From positions 43,007 to 103,611 of the forward strand of contig NZ_JAKZKX010000013.1 in the NCBI RefSeq assembly GCF_022808715.1: a DNA stretch of 60,605 bases, given 5' to 3'. Source of the DNA: Fundidesulfovibrio agrisoli (lineage in GTDB: Bacteria; Desulfobacterota; Desulfovibrionia; Desulfovibrionales; Desulfovibrionaceae). Each line of letters starts with the position of its first letter. The first letter of the stretch is position 1. The position numbers and the translations under genes were made by a program. Below the pieces are notes generated by a model. The model saw only the letters and a list, made by a program, of their open reading frames with translations. It was not told where the DNA came from and searched no databases. Positions 9,722-18,327 of this stretch are shown piece after piece.

Positions 9722-10711
9722 TTATCTGCCGAGGGTGCTCTTGAGGTCCTTGGTGAACCAGCCGCGCAGGAAGCGCCAGCCGTACCACAGGTGCGTAAGC
9801 AGGATGTAGGGTATGGACGCCAGGGTCACGTCCAGGGGCTCGCGGCGCAGGATGTCCAGCACGGCGATGAACTGGGTGAACAGATACACCTTGATGCCCA
9901 GCGCGTAGAGGCAGTCGGGCAGCGCGAAGAAGCCCAGCACCAGGAACAGGAGCCACAGCGAAGGCAGGAAGTAGGCCAGCCGCCGGGAGTTGCCCGGAAA
10001 ATTGTGGGCGAAGAAGCCCCGGTGCGCGCCGTAGTTGCCGATCTGCTTGAGGTGCTTGCACAGCCCGGAGCGGCGGTGGTGCCACACGAGCATCTCCGGC
10101 AGGTAGAGGATGCGCCCGCCGGTGCGCTGGGTCAGGTCCATGCAGAGCTTGGTGTCTTCGCCGGGCCAGAAGGCGTTGTCGAAGCCGCCCACGGCCAGGA
10201 AGGCCTCGCGGCGCACCATGAGGTTCACGGTGGGCCAGTCCTCCACGTCGCGGCGCGGGGGCAGGGGCAGGTAGCGCTGCGGGAAGCCGCCCGACAGCCG
10301 GGAGAGGAACACCGCGCCAGAGGCCCTGGCCCAGAACGGGTCGGAGGGCGGGGTCTGGGCGGGGCCGCCCACGGCTACCACGTCGGGCTCGCGCTCGAAG
10401 GCCAGCAGGGCCACGGTGAGCCAGGTGGAGTCGGGGTAGGCGTCGTCGTCGATGAAGGCCAGGTACGTCCCCTTGGCGGCCTCCGCGCCCATGTCGCGCT
10501 TGATGGCCGGGCTCACCGCGCCGGTGGGCAGGATGGACACGGCGGGGTGCGCGTAGACGCCCTTCACCTCGCCCTCGGGCAGGGGGGCGTCGGGCAGCAG
10601 GATCACCTCGAAGCGCTGCTCGCGCAGTTCGAAGATGTGGCTCAGGCACTCCTCGACGAGGACGCCGGGCTCCTTGAAGGGGATGATGATGCTGAAAAGG
10701 GTCTCTGGCAT
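9722..10711 (-). CDS. Family 2 glycosyltransferase with C-terminal membrane segments
   Basis: This 329-residue enzyme has GT2 strands FSIIIPFKEPG and FEVILLPDAP, a DxD-type FIDDDAYPDS, and the acceptor-site GGFDNAFWPGEDTKLC. Two to three hydrophobic segments follow (SLWLLFLVLGFFALPDCLYALG, VYLFTQFIAVLDIL), so it sits in the inner membrane. It lies in a tight minus-strand run: 3 nt after the upstream GT2 and directly adjoining the radical SAM gene. The product probably adds a sugar during surface glycan assembly; donor and acceptor are unknown. Confidence 0.88.
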   Translation of the reverse strand: MPETLFSIIIPFKEPGVLVEECLSHIFELREQRFEVILLPDAPLPEGEVKGVYAHPAVSILPTGAVSPAIKRDMGAEAAKGTYLAFIDDDAYPDSTWLTVALLAFEREPDVVAVGGPAQTPPSDPFWARASGAVFLSRLSGGFPQRYLPLPPRRDVEDWPTVNLMVRREAFLAVGGFDNAFWPGEDTKLCMDLTQRTGGRILYLPEMLVWHHRRSGLCKHLKQIGNYGAHRGFFAHNFPGNSRRLAYFLPSLWLLFLVLGFFALPDCLYALGIKVYLFTQFIAVLDILRREPLDVTLASIPYILLTHLWYGWRFLRGWFTKDLKSTLGR

Positions 10712-10714
10712 GGT

Positions 10715-11665
10715 CTACTCCCAGCGGCCCGCGCGTTCGCGGATGATGTAGAGGGGCCGTTGCACCACTTCGGTGTGGATGTGGCCGATGTAGAGCGACA
10801 CCATGCCCAGCCCGCAGAGCACGATGCCGATGAGGAAGGTGTTGAACACCGTGAAAAAGGCCATGGGCGTATAGTTGGCGCCCCAGAGCACGTTGCCCGT
10901 GAGCATGAACCCGAGGACCAGCAGCGACAGGGCGATGATGGTCAGGCCCAGGTAGCCGGTGAAGCGCAGGGGCAGGAGCGAAAAACTGGTGAAGCTGTTC
11001 ACGGCCAGGTTGAAGAGCTTCTTGAAGGAGTAGCCCACCTGCCCGGTGTCGCGCGCGGGGGCCACGAAGGGGATGTAGGTCTTGCGGAAGCCCATCCAGT
11101 CGATGAGGCCCCGGAACATGCGGGTGCGCTCCGTGAACTCGAGCAGGGTGTGCACCACCTTGCGGTCCAGCAGGCGGAAGTCCGTGCTGGAGGGGGGGAT
11201 GTCCAGGTCGGAGTAGCGGGTCATCACCCAGTAGAAGGCCTTGGAGCCGAACTTCTTCAGCGGGGAGTAGTCGGCCACGGCCTCGCGCACGGTGGCCACG
11301 ATCTCGTAGCCTTCCTCCCACCTGGCGGTGAGGGTGGGGATGAGCTCGGGGGGGTGCTGCAGGTCCGCGTCGATGCAGATCACGGCGTCCACGTCGGCGC
11401 AGAGCTCCACGCCGGCGGTGAGGGCCATCTCCTTGCCGAAGTTGCGCGAGAGCATGAGGCCCTTCACGCGCTCGTCGCGCGAGGCGATCTCCTTGATCTT
11501 TTCCCAGGAGGCGTCGGCGCTGCCGTCGTCCACGAGCACGATCCTCCAGTCATAGGGGAGGGTCTCCATGACGGCCCTGAGCCGCTGGTGGAGCGCGTCC
11601 AGCCCTTGGGATTCGTTGTAGACGGGAACGACGATGGCGATTGATTTCTGCACGGTGTCAGGCAT
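10715..11665 (-). CDS. DPM1/GtrB/ArnC-type polyprenyl-phosphate glycosyltransferase
   Basis: This 316-residue membrane GT2 resembles enzymes that load a sugar onto undecaprenyl phosphate. IAIVVPVYNESQGL and IVLVDDGSADASW form the nucleotide fold; CIDADLQHPPELIP carries the DxD with the typical DLQHPPE. SRNFGKEMALTAG and SSTDFRLLDRKVV are family landmarks. Two C-terminal membrane helices (about 230-255 and 265-295) match GtrB/ArnC. The ATG at 11665 is chosen because the family fold begins nine residues later; a start 30 codons earlier adds only an Arg-rich, unconserved stretch. It probably feeds the GT-C-like protein encoded at 12984. Confidence 0.9.
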   Translation of the reverse strand: MPDTVQKSIAIVVPVYNESQGLDALHQRLRAVMETLPYDWRIVLVDDGSADASWEKIKEIASRDERVKGLMLSRNFGKEMALTAGVELCADVDAVICIDADLQHPPELIPTLTARWEEGYEIVATVREAVADYSPLKKFGSKAFYWVMTRYSDLDIPPSSTDFRLLDRKVVHTLLEFTERTRMFRGLIDWMGFRKTYIPFVAPARDTGQVGYSFKKLFNLAVNSFTSFSLLPLRFTGYLGLTIIALSLLVLGFMLTGNVLWGANYTPMAFFTVFNTFLIGIVLCGLGMVSLYIGHIHTEVVQRPLYIIRERAGRWE

Positions 11666-11761
11666 GCGCTGCTGCTGGAGGGCCGGGCGTGGCGCCCGCC
11701 TCCGGTTTCTCCTTGAAGTGGCTGTCGGGCTTCCGTGGCGGGAACCGGCCCGCAACGGCGC

Positions 11762-11787
11762 AGACCCCCGGCCTGGGCCGGGGGTCT
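11762..11787. other. Intra-cluster hairpin
   Basis: The 12-nt arms AGACCCCCGGCC and GGCCGGGGGTCT are nearly contiguous (2-nt centre). It lies between the UXS gene and the next glycosyltransferase and has no T-tract, so it is more likely an mRNA-stability or attenuation element than a full terminator. Confidence 0.55.
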
Positions 11788-11806
11788 GGAAGCGCCGGGA
11801 GCGGTC

Positions 11807-12757
<951 letters not shown>

Positions 12758-12983
12758 GTCGGATGATCCTTTGTGGGTGAGATGAAAAGGCCTTGCCTGC
12801 GCGCTGTAAACCGCTTTGTGATGTTTGTAAATCGGCTTGAGGCCACGCATCGCGCCGTCCGCCGCCGCACGCCGCGCGGCGGTGCGCACAGGCCCCGGAG
12901 CTTGTGGCTCCGGTATTTTCCATGTACCTGCCTGGGCAGCCGCGTCAAGGCTTTGCGATCAATCCCACTAGGATGCCGGGCTC

Positions 12984-14813
12984 ATGCGACTTCGCCCAAC
13001 ATTTGCCGCCCTCAAGGAACGCCTGGACGCCCTCTGCGCCGCGCCGGCCTTCGCCACGCTCGGCCTGCTGGGCCTGGCCGCGCTCTATTTCGCGGCCTAC
13101 CTCTCCCACCCGGACCTGCCCTTCGACGGCTGCGCCAAGGGCTGGTGGGCCCACTGGGACCAGTTGCGCTACCTGGAGAGCGCCCGCTCCCTGGGTGCGG
13201 GCAGCCTGGACCCCCAGACCTACTGGTACCCCCTGGGCTACCCCCTGCTGGGCGCGCCCTTCGCCCGGTCGCTGCCCCTGCATCTTTTCCTCCCGGTGAA
13301 CCTGGCCTGCACCCTGGCTGCGGCCGCGCTCTTCTGGATGCTCGCCCGGCGCTGGTTCGGCCCGGCGGCCAGCGCGGCGCTGCTCGGGCTGTGCCTGTGG
13401 CTGCTGAGCGTCGAGGCCGGGATCTCCCTGCTTGAGCCCTGGAACACCATCCCCACCATGAGCCTGGCCTACGGCATGCTCTGGGTGTCGGGCCTGCCGG
13501 GCTTCAGCCTGGGCAGGACGCTCGGCCTCTTCGCCCTGGCCGGCGCCGCGTATCTGGTCCGCCCCGTGGACGCCGCCTTCCTGCTGCCCATTGCCGCCTG
13601 CTCCTGCCTGCGCGCGGACAGCGGACGCGAACGCCTGGGCGCGCTGCTGGCGGGGCTTACGCTGTTCGCCCTGTTCCCGCTCTGCGTGGCGGGCCTGAAC
13701 GTGTGGGTGTTCGGCTCCTGGCGCACGCCTTACGAGCTCAACTCGGCGCAGGTGGGGTTCGGTTGGCGCGGGCTCGTCCGCAAGGCGTATTCCCTGTTCG
13801 TGGACGGCCTGCCCGTGTACGGCCAGGCCCGCACCGCGCTGCTGCCGCGCATGCCCTGGCTGCTGCTGGCCCCGCTGGGGCTGTGGGCCGCCTGGAGGCG
13901 GGACCGCGCGTGGGCCGGGGGGGCCGGGGCCTCCTTGCTGCTGTGCCTGCTGGCCTACAGCCTCTACAACGACTTCACCCCGCACAACATCTACGCTTTC
14001 GAGCTGATCCACTACCTCTTCTGGCTGCTGCCGGTGTGCCTGCTGCTGGCCGCGCTGGCCCTGCGGGACGGCATGCTGCTGCACCCCGGGCCATTGGCCG
14101 CGCTGATCCTGGCGGGCCTGACCCTGATGACGCTGCGCCTCGAGGCCCACGATGCCGGGAGCGGCGTGGTGGACGCCCAGGGAAGGCTGGAGCTCCCGGG
14201 CGGCGCGGCCCCGCGCGTGGACATGGCCCTCCTGGGCGCGGCCGTCACCGAGCCCGGGAGCCTGGTCTCCATGATCTCGAATGGGGCCGGGCCTCTGGCG
14301 CCCTACCGCGACTACCTGCTCTGGAACGACCAGGAGCAGGCCCATCTTTTGTTCGCGTCCCCCCAGGAGCCTGGGCGGCTGCGCCTCACGGACCCGGCTT
14401 TCTTCGGGCGCGCGGTGCGGCTGCGCACCACGGGCTTCGGCCTGCGCGACATCAAGGGGATGGAGGAGCTGGTGCTGCGGGCGCTGGGGGGCCGGGTGGT
14501 GCGCCTGGCCGTGGCGCACGTCCGGCGCGGCCCCGAGTCCGGGGCGGAGGCCCTGCTGGTGGTGGAGGGCTGGCCCGCGGCGCTGGACGGGGCCTCGGGC
14601 TGGTTCGTCGGCGTCGGCGGGATTGCGGCCTTCAGTTCTTCCCGGCCGTTGCTGCCGCTGACCAGGCCTCTGGCGGTGGCGGCGGCACCTGGAAAAGTGG
14701 GGCTGGCCTGCCCGCTGCCGGGGCCTGTTCCGGCGGGGACGCCGCTGATGGTGGCCGCGCTGGACGAGTTCGGCCGGGTGCTGGCGGTCTGGCGCGGGGT
14801 GCTGGGGGAGTAG
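12984..14813 (+). CDS. Polytopic membrane protein, GT-C glycosyltransferase-like, 609 aa
   Basis: About 10 hydrophobic segments occupy residues 20-385, followed by a ~220-residue extracytoplasmic domain. The first loop holds HWDQLRYLESARSLG...YPLGYPLLG, which resembles the acidic DxxxYLxxA...YPP pattern of GT-C enzymes (PMT, ArnT), which take sugar from polyprenyl phosphate on the periplasmic side. It is divergent from UXS and the DPM1-like gene, which fits a last-step glycan modification. Sequence similarity is weak, so GT-C is an inference. A short T-run at 14831-14837 follows the stop, without a convincing stem. Confidence 0.65.
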   Translation: MRLRPTFAALKERLDALCAAPAFATLGLLGLAALYFAAYLSHPDLPFDGCAKGWWAHWDQLRYLESARSLGAGSLDPQTYWYPLGYPLLGAPFARSLPLHLFLPVNLACTLAAAALFWMLARRWFGPAASAALLGLCLWLLSVEAGISLLEPWNTIPTMSLAYGMLWVSGLPGFSLGRTLGLFALAGAAYLVRPVDAAFLLPIAACSCLRADSGRERLGALLAGLTLFALFPLCVAGLNVWVFGSWRTPYELNSAQVGFGWRGLVRKAYSLFVDGLPVYGQARTALLPRMPWLLLAPLGLWAAWRRDRAWAGGAGASLLLCLLAYSLYNDFTPHNIYAFELIHYLFWLLPVCLLLAALALRDGMLLHPGPLAALILAGLTLMTLRLEAHDAGSGVVDAQGRLELPGGAAPRVDMALLGAAVTEPGSLVSMISNGAGPLAPYRDYLLWNDQEQAHLLFASPQEPGRLRLTDPAFFGRAVRLRTTGFGLRDIKGMEELVLRALGGRVVRLAVAHVRRGPESGAEALLVVEGWPAALDGASGWFVGVGGIAAFSSSRPLLPLTRPLAVAAAPGKVGLACPLPGPVPAGTPLMVAALDEFGRVLAVWRGVLGE

Positions 14814-15132
14814 GCCCGGGCCGGGGTAGATTTTTTTGTTGGAGTCCCCCTGTGGTGTCGCCCCGGCGCGCAACGGACCGATGTATTTTTTAGAAAAAGC
14901 GCCCGGGCCCCCGGGGGGCGGCCCCCAAAGAGACAGCGCGTCTCACGGTGTCGGAGCGGAGGGATCGAGGCCCTAGCCCCGTGAAGCCGTGCGGGAGCCC
15001 AGGGAGGCGAAGCCCCTTTGGCCGCCGGAGTCGCTCCCTTACATCCCCTGTCAGAATGCTGAATCCGCTTCGGCGCGGAGCCTGCCGTCTGTCAGGCTCC
15101 GCCCACTCATTCGATCATCCATCTATTCCGGA
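14814..15132. other. 319-bp non-coding gap
   Basis: No convincing frame is seen. The right half carries copy A of the dispersed 3'-flank element (14931-15038). A further imperfect hairpin around 15079-15102 (GGAGCCTGCCG / GTCAGGCTCC) lies between that copy and the end of the FMN reductase gene. Confidence 0.7.
14931..15038 (-). repeat. Dispersed 3'-flank element, copy A (long form)
   Basis: The core (14994-15038) reads on the minus strand GGGAGCGACTCCGGCGGC, CAAAGGGGCTTCGCC, then CCTGGGCTCCC. Its extension back to 14931 (AGACAGCGCGTCTCACGG then AGCGGAGGGATCGAGGC) matches copy B at 16006. It lies about 95 bp downstream of the FMN reductase stop and has the same orientation relative to that gene as the other copies have to theirs. 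Confidence 0.7.
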
Positions 15133-15786
15133 TCAGGACGCCTTGGCGGAGGCCAGCTTCCTGCCCAGCTCGAAGGCCTTGGCGCAGACCCGCGGGAAGA
15201 CCTCCTCGCGCCGCTTGGCCTTGGCCACCGGGTCCCACACGGTGGAGAGGTACTTGCCGTAGTCCTTGAACTGGTAGGTGTCCGTGGCCAGGAGCACCTC
15301 GCAGGAGCCGAAGATGCGAGCCATGGTGCCCTGCATGCGGCCCATGAACTTGTCGTAGGCGAGCTGTTCGAGCATCTCCTCCTTCACGTTCATGGTGTAG
15401 ACCAGGGCGGTGGCCAGCTTGCCGGGGAAGATGGAGGCGTAGCCCGGGGTATAGGTGGTGAAAGGGAACATGAGCCGCTCCAGGAAGGAGCGGGTCTCGC
15501 CGGTTTCGGCCCCGAAGTAGACCGGGCTGCCCACGATCAGGGCGTCGGCCGAGGCGGCCTTCTCCAGAATGGGGGTCAGGCCGTCCCGCACGATGCAGCG
15601 GCCGTAGCTCTTGCCGCCGATCTTCTTGCACTCGAAGCAGCTGATGCAGCCCTTGAAGTCGAGATCGTAGAGGTGCACCAGCTCGCAGGCCGCGCCTGCG
15701 CTCTTGGCCCCTTCCAGGGCGTTCTCAAGCATTGTGGCGGTGTTCCACTTCTTGCGCGGGCTGCCGTTGATGGCCAGTACGTTCAT
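15133..15786 (-). CDS. NADPH-dependent FMN reductase / flavodoxin-fold (iron-sulfur flavoprotein-like)
   Basis: This 217-residue protein starts MNVLAINGSPRKKWNTATML, the FMN phosphate-binding loop of the NADPH-dependent FMN reductase family. A cysteine group follows (CISCFECKKIGGKSYGRC), the arrangement that binds a 4Fe-4S cluster in iron-sulfur flavoproteins, so it probably moves electrons in the cytoplasm. DALIVGSPVYFG is the second flavin loop. The start has AGGGAGA upstream. It is a single gene bracketed by two ~108-bp direct repeats. Confidence 0.87.
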   Translation of the reverse strand: MNVLAINGSPRKKWNTATMLENALEGAKSAGAACELVHLYDLDFKGCISCFECKKIGGKSYGRCIVRDGLTPILEKAASADALIVGSPVYFGAETGETRSFLERLMFPFTTYTPGYASIFPGKLATALVYTMNVKEEMLEQLAYDKFMGRMQGTMARIFGSCEVLLATDTYQFKDYGKYLSTVWDPVAKAKRREEVFPRVCAKAFELGRKLASAKAS

Positions 15787-15923
15787 GGGGTGTCTCCCTT
15801 GGTAGTAGGATGAGTAGTGCTGCTCATACGGCTTTGCGGGAGATGCGCGCAAGAACGGTCGGAAATGATAGCGAGGCACCGGGAGGGAACCGGGGAGAGG
15901 GAGAGTTGACTCAGCCAATTGGA

Positions 15924-16009
15924 GTCTGCTGGCGGGAGCGTCTGGGCGCGGGGCCGGATATATCGGAAGAATATCCTGGCCCCGGGCCCAGGCGCACCCG
16001 CCAGCAGAC
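15924..16009. repeat. Long inverted repeat with AT-rich apex
   Basis: The arms begin GTCTGCTGGCGGG and end CCCGCCAGCAGAC and pair for about 38 nt with few mismatches. The apex is GGATATATCGGAAGAATATCC. The same apex type (GATATAT-GAAGAATATC, reverse strand) and arm logic recur at 60559-60605. It is too short and has no transposase to be an insertion sequence; a small non-autonomous palindrome is more likely. Confidence 0.7.
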
Positions 16010-16114
16010 AACGCGTCTCACGGCGTCAAAGCGGAGGAATTGAGGCTGCTGGTTTCGCGAAGCAGGATGGGAGTCCAGAGGGGCGAAGCCCCTTTGGCCG
16101 CCGGAGGCGACTCC
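16006..16114 (-). repeat. Dispersed 3'-flank element, copy B (long form)
   Basis: The minus-strand core reads GGAGTCGCCTCCGGCGGCC, AAAGGGGCTTCGCCCCTCT, GGACTCCC. It begins about 8 bp after the relE-like stop. The outer part (AGACAACGCGTCTCACGG, AAGCGGAGGAATTGAGGC) aligns with copy A, making a ~108-bp direct-repeat pair 1.08 kb apart. Confidence 0.75.
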
Positions 16115-16121
16115 TCCCGCA

Positions 16122-16412
16122 TCACTCGGACACGCGGTTTTGCGCCTTGTCGTATACTCGGAGGTTGTCGCGCCAGCCAACCGCGACCACGGTCACGAAG
16201 ACGATGTCGTCCTCGACGCGGTAAACCAGGCGGTACCCAGCACTGCGCAACTTGATCTTGAAGCAGTCCGGCATGCCCCGCAGCGCGGCAGCGGGCACGC
16301 GAGGATTCTCCAGTCGTTCTTCCAGCTTTTTCTTGAACTGCTCGCGCAGGGTCGCATCCAGCCTCTTCCATTCCTTCAGGGCGAGCTCGTGGAAGCGCAG
16401 CCTATAGCGCAT
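16122..16412 (-). CDS. RelE/ParE-superfamily toxin
   Basis: This 96-residue basic protein has the RelE pattern: MRYRLRFHELALKEWKRLD, then LRGMPDCFKIKLRSAGYRLVYRVEDD and VTVVAVGWRDN. RelE toxins cut mRNA in the ribosomal A site. Its start lies inside the antitoxin gene (11-bp overlap), the usual layout for coupled toxin-antitoxin translation. A dispersed palindromic element flanks its stop. A ParE-like gyrase poison is less likely, since the R-L-V-Y-R block fits RelE. Confidence 0.9.
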   Translation of the reverse strand: MRYRLRFHELALKEWKRLDATLREQFKKKLEERLENPRVPAAALRGMPDCFKIKLRSAGYRLVYRVEDDIVFVTVVAVGWRDNLRVYDKAQNRVSE

Positions 16413-16647
16413 CGATGTCCACTTCCACGAAAGGCCCGTCCGCGCGTTCGCGGACCAGGCGAGCGTCCTCCAGATCCTCCAGGCGCTCCAGGAGCCTTTC
16501 GTAGTACGCGGCGGAGAGCAGGTAGGCCTCCGGCTTGTTGTGGTTGAGCACAGCCACGGGGTCGTCCCCGGCCTCGCTCAGGATGGCGCTGAGGTTGCGC
16601 TTGAGCTCGGTGACGCTCACGGTCTTGTTGGAGTAGATGGTCTCCAT
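16402..16647 (-). CDS. Phd/YefM-family (StbD-like) antitoxin
   Basis: This 81-residue protein has the Phd/YefM DNA-binding N-terminus (SVTELKRNLSAILSEAGDDPVAVLNHNKPEAYLLS) and an acidic C-terminal toxin-binding tail (YYERLLERLEDLEDARLVRERAD). It would neutralise the overlapping RelE-type toxin and repress the pair's promoter. The 18-bp dyad at 16678-16695 is the likely binding site. Confidence 0.9.
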   Translation of the reverse strand: METIYSNKTVSVTELKRNLSAILSEAGDDPVAVLNHNKPEAYLLSAAYYERLLERLEDLEDARLVRERADGPFVEVDIDAL

Positions 16648-16677
16648 GCGGAAGGCTCCTGTTTCGGCGTGCTATTT

Positions 16678-16713
16678 GGCATTAAAATTAGTGCCGTTTC
16701 AGGTGTGAGTCAA
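16678..16713 (-). promoter_or_regulatory. Toxin-antitoxin promoter and operator
   Basis: On the minus strand TTGACT (16708-16713) and TAATTT (16685-16690) are 17 bp apart. The -10 lies inside a dyad, GGCACTAATTTTAATGCC (16678-16695), placed for autorepression by the antitoxin. It is about 40 bp ahead of the antitoxin ATG. Confidence 0.75.
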
Positions 16714-16807
16714 CTTGAGCGTTTCGGTGCGCGGAAGCGCTGATAGGGGAGGGGAAAACTTGACTGGAGGTGATAGGGACGTCCCTCGCATTCGAAAGGG
16801 CAGTCCT

Positions 16808-16835
16808 GGGAACCGGCCTTGGGGGGCCGGTTCCC
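16808..16835. terminator. Hairpin downstream of prmA
   Basis: An 11-bp perfect stem (GGGAACCGGCC / GGCCGGTTCCC) with a 6-nt loop lies 36 bp beyond the prmA stop. No T-tract follows on the minus strand, so it is a weak or rho-assisted terminator that separates prmA from the toxin-antitoxin pair. Confidence 0.6.
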
Positions 16836-16870
16836 TGAAGTCCTTGAGTGAAGCCGGCGAGTGCGCCTCT

Positions 16871-17770
16871 CTACATCCAGAACAACCCGCTCCATTCCCC
16901 CTCGTCCTTGCGCAGGGGCTCGGGCATGCCCAGGCGGGTGTAGGCCAGGGCCACGGCAGGGGCCTGGGTGGTCAGCAGGCCGGAGAGCACCAGCGCGCCG
17001 CCGGGCTTGAGGTGCGTGATGAGGTGGGGGGCCATGTCGATGAGCGGCTGGGCCAGGATGTTGGCCACGATGCAGTCGAACACGGCGCCCGGGGCCAGGG
17101 CCTCCAGCCCGCCCACCACCAGGCGGATGGGGGCGTCGGGCTCGCCCGAGGCGGGCAGCTTGTTGAGCTCCAGGTTCTCGGCGGCGCAGAGCACGGCCTG
17201 GGGGTCGATGTCCGCTCCGATGCCCTTGCAGCCCAGCTTGGCCAGGCCGATTGCCAGGATGCCGGAGCCGGTGCCCAGGTCCAGGAAGGAGTCGCCGGGC
17301 TTCACGCGGCCCTTGGCCACCATGTCCGCGATGCCGCCCAGGCACAGGGCCGTGGTGGCGTGGTGGCCGGTGCCGAAGGCCATCTTGGGCTCGATGATGA
17401 TGGGCTCCAGGCCGTGGTGGTCGGCGTCGGCCAGCCAGGGCGGCACGATCTCGAAGCGGCCGCCGATGTCGATGGGGGTGAAGAATTCGCGCCAGGCGGC
17501 GGACCAGTCCTGCTGCTCCAGGGACTCCATGCTCACCGTGGCGGCGGGCCAGCGGGAGGCGGCGTAGTCCTTGATGATGGCCGCCATGGGGGACTCGGGC
17601 TCCAGGTAGAAGCGGAAGGTCAGGTCGCGGCTCACGGGCCCGACCAGCTCCTCCCAGCCTTGCAGGGAGTTGGCGGAGAGCCAGGCGGCCACATCCTCGC
17701 CCATGGCTTCGAGCTCGAAGGGGTCGATGGTTCCGGGGATGACGAGTTCGGTCTTGAGCAGCTTGGACAT
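16871..17770 (-). CDS. prmA: Ribosomal protein L11 methyltransferase PrmA
   Basis: This 299-residue SAM-dependent enzyme trimethylates ribosomal protein L11. The Rossmann motif is FLDLGTGSGILAIGLAKLG, preceded by the PrmA hallmark PKMAFGTGHHATT, and followed by the VANILAQPLIDMAP active-site block. The N-terminal 110 residues form the L11-recognition domain with DWSAAWREFFTPIDIGGRF. A terminator for the upstream gene lies 46 bp before the start, so prmA has its own promoter or reads through. Confidence 0.93.
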   Translation of the reverse strand: MSKLLKTELVIPGTIDPFELEAMGEDVAAWLSANSLQGWEELVGPVSRDLTFRFYLEPESPMAAIIKDYAASRWPAATVSMESLEQQDWSAAWREFFTPIDIGGRFEIVPPWLADADHHGLEPIIIEPKMAFGTGHHATTALCLGGIADMVAKGRVKPGDSFLDLGTGSGILAIGLAKLGCKGIGADIDPQAVLCAAENLELNKLPASGEPDAPIRLVVGGLEALAPGAVFDCIVANILAQPLIDMAPHLITHLKPGGALVLSGLLTTQAPAVALAYTRLGMPEPLRKDEGEWSGLFWM

Positions 17771-17815
17771 GATGGCCTCACGCGTGTTTTCTATTGGAGA
17801 GCCCGCTTGTGAGCG

Positions 17816-17845
17816 AAAAAAAAGGCCGGGTCAAGCGACCCGGCC
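17816..17845 (-). terminator. Rho-independent terminator
   Basis: On the minus strand GGCCGGGTC / GACCCGGCC with a 4-nt loop is followed by eight T. It ends the transcript of the small CxxC gene. Confidence 0.92.
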
Positions 17846-17934
17846 CAGTGGCATGTTGGACTAACGAAACAAAATCCAAGGATTTTCCGTATTTGCCAGC
17901 AGGAATTCTGGCATGGGCTGCCTGAGATAGCTTA

Positions 17935-18159
17935 CTAGTCTGGAACCTTGCGGGTACGCTGGTTGCAAGTGGCTTCTTTCCAAAGCCTAATGCAATGTTC
18001 GCAAATATCCCCTGGCGGTCTTTTCCCTTCATCAACCCATCGTTTGTCGGGCGCCGGGACGCTCCCGTCACCAGGCCAATTCTGGCAGTGGGGGCAGCAA
18101 TGCCAATCGTTTTCATAGTCCGGGTTAGGGCGTTTTCTCCACTCAATTTGAATTTTCAT
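17935..18159 (-). CDS. Small CxxC protein, 74 aa, zinc-ribbon-like
   Basis: The ATG has a strong ribosome site (CGGAGGTG, 6 nt spacing). Two cysteine knuckles, WHCCPHC (21-25) and CEHC (53-56), could bind one zinc ion. The rest is Trp/Pro-rich and charged, with no membrane segment. It stands alone between two terminators and has a clear promoter overlapped by a dyad in an unusually AT-rich stretch. This looks like an acquired or phage-derived single-gene unit. Function unknown. Confidence 0.7.
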   Translation of the reverse strand: MKIQIEWRKRPNPDYENDWHCCPHCQNWPGDGSVPAPDKRWVDEGKRPPGDICEHCIRLWKEATCNQRTRKVPD

Positions 18160-18174
18160 ATCACACCTCCGGGT

Positions 18175-18228
18175 GCAATATCAAAATATTGCATAAATTT
18201 GTCAATACTATAGAGGTACAATATTGTA
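18175..18228 (-). promoter_or_regulatory. Promoter with overlapping operator dyads
   Basis: TTGACA (18200-18205) and GATATT (18177-18182) are 17 bp apart on the minus strand. A perfect 7-bp-arm dyad, GCAATAT-CAAA-ATATTGC (18175-18192), covers the -10. A second perfect palindrome, TACAATATTGTA (18217-18228), lies just upstream of the -35. The shared CAATAT half-sites suggest one dimeric regulator binding twice. Confidence 0.7.
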
Positions 18229-18274
18229 TTATTATATATACTTGCTTATGTGTGTCGCAAAACTCAGAGGCTTG

Positions 18275-18306
18275 AAATAAAAAAGGCGCACCCCGAAGGG
18301 TACGCC
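18275..18306 (-). terminator. Rho-independent terminator after argD
   Basis: The arms GGCGCACCC and GGGTACGCC (one mismatch) with loop CGAA are followed on the minus strand by a T-rich run (TTTTTTATT). It closes the dut-argD unit. Confidence 0.88.
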
Positions 18307-18327
18307 TAGGACAGTTTACGCAATCAA

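Larger units (their letters stand above)
15787..16121. other. 335-bp non-coding gap with repeats
   Basis: No gene is seen. It contains an 86-bp inverted repeat (15924-16009) followed at once by copy B of the dispersed 3'-flank element (16006-16114), whose edge lies 8 bp from the stop of the relE-like toxin. Confidence 0.7.

Noticed and set aside
8291-11644. An 1117-codon open frame antisense to the radical SAM and glycosyltransferase genes
   Set aside because: Its His/Val/Gly/Ala-rich composition is the usual shadow of GC-rich genes on the other strand; no domain is recognisable.
14931-16114. The repeat-bounded FMN reductase region as a transposon
   Set aside because: No transposase, no terminal inverted repeats and no target duplication; the repeats also occur singly elsewhere.
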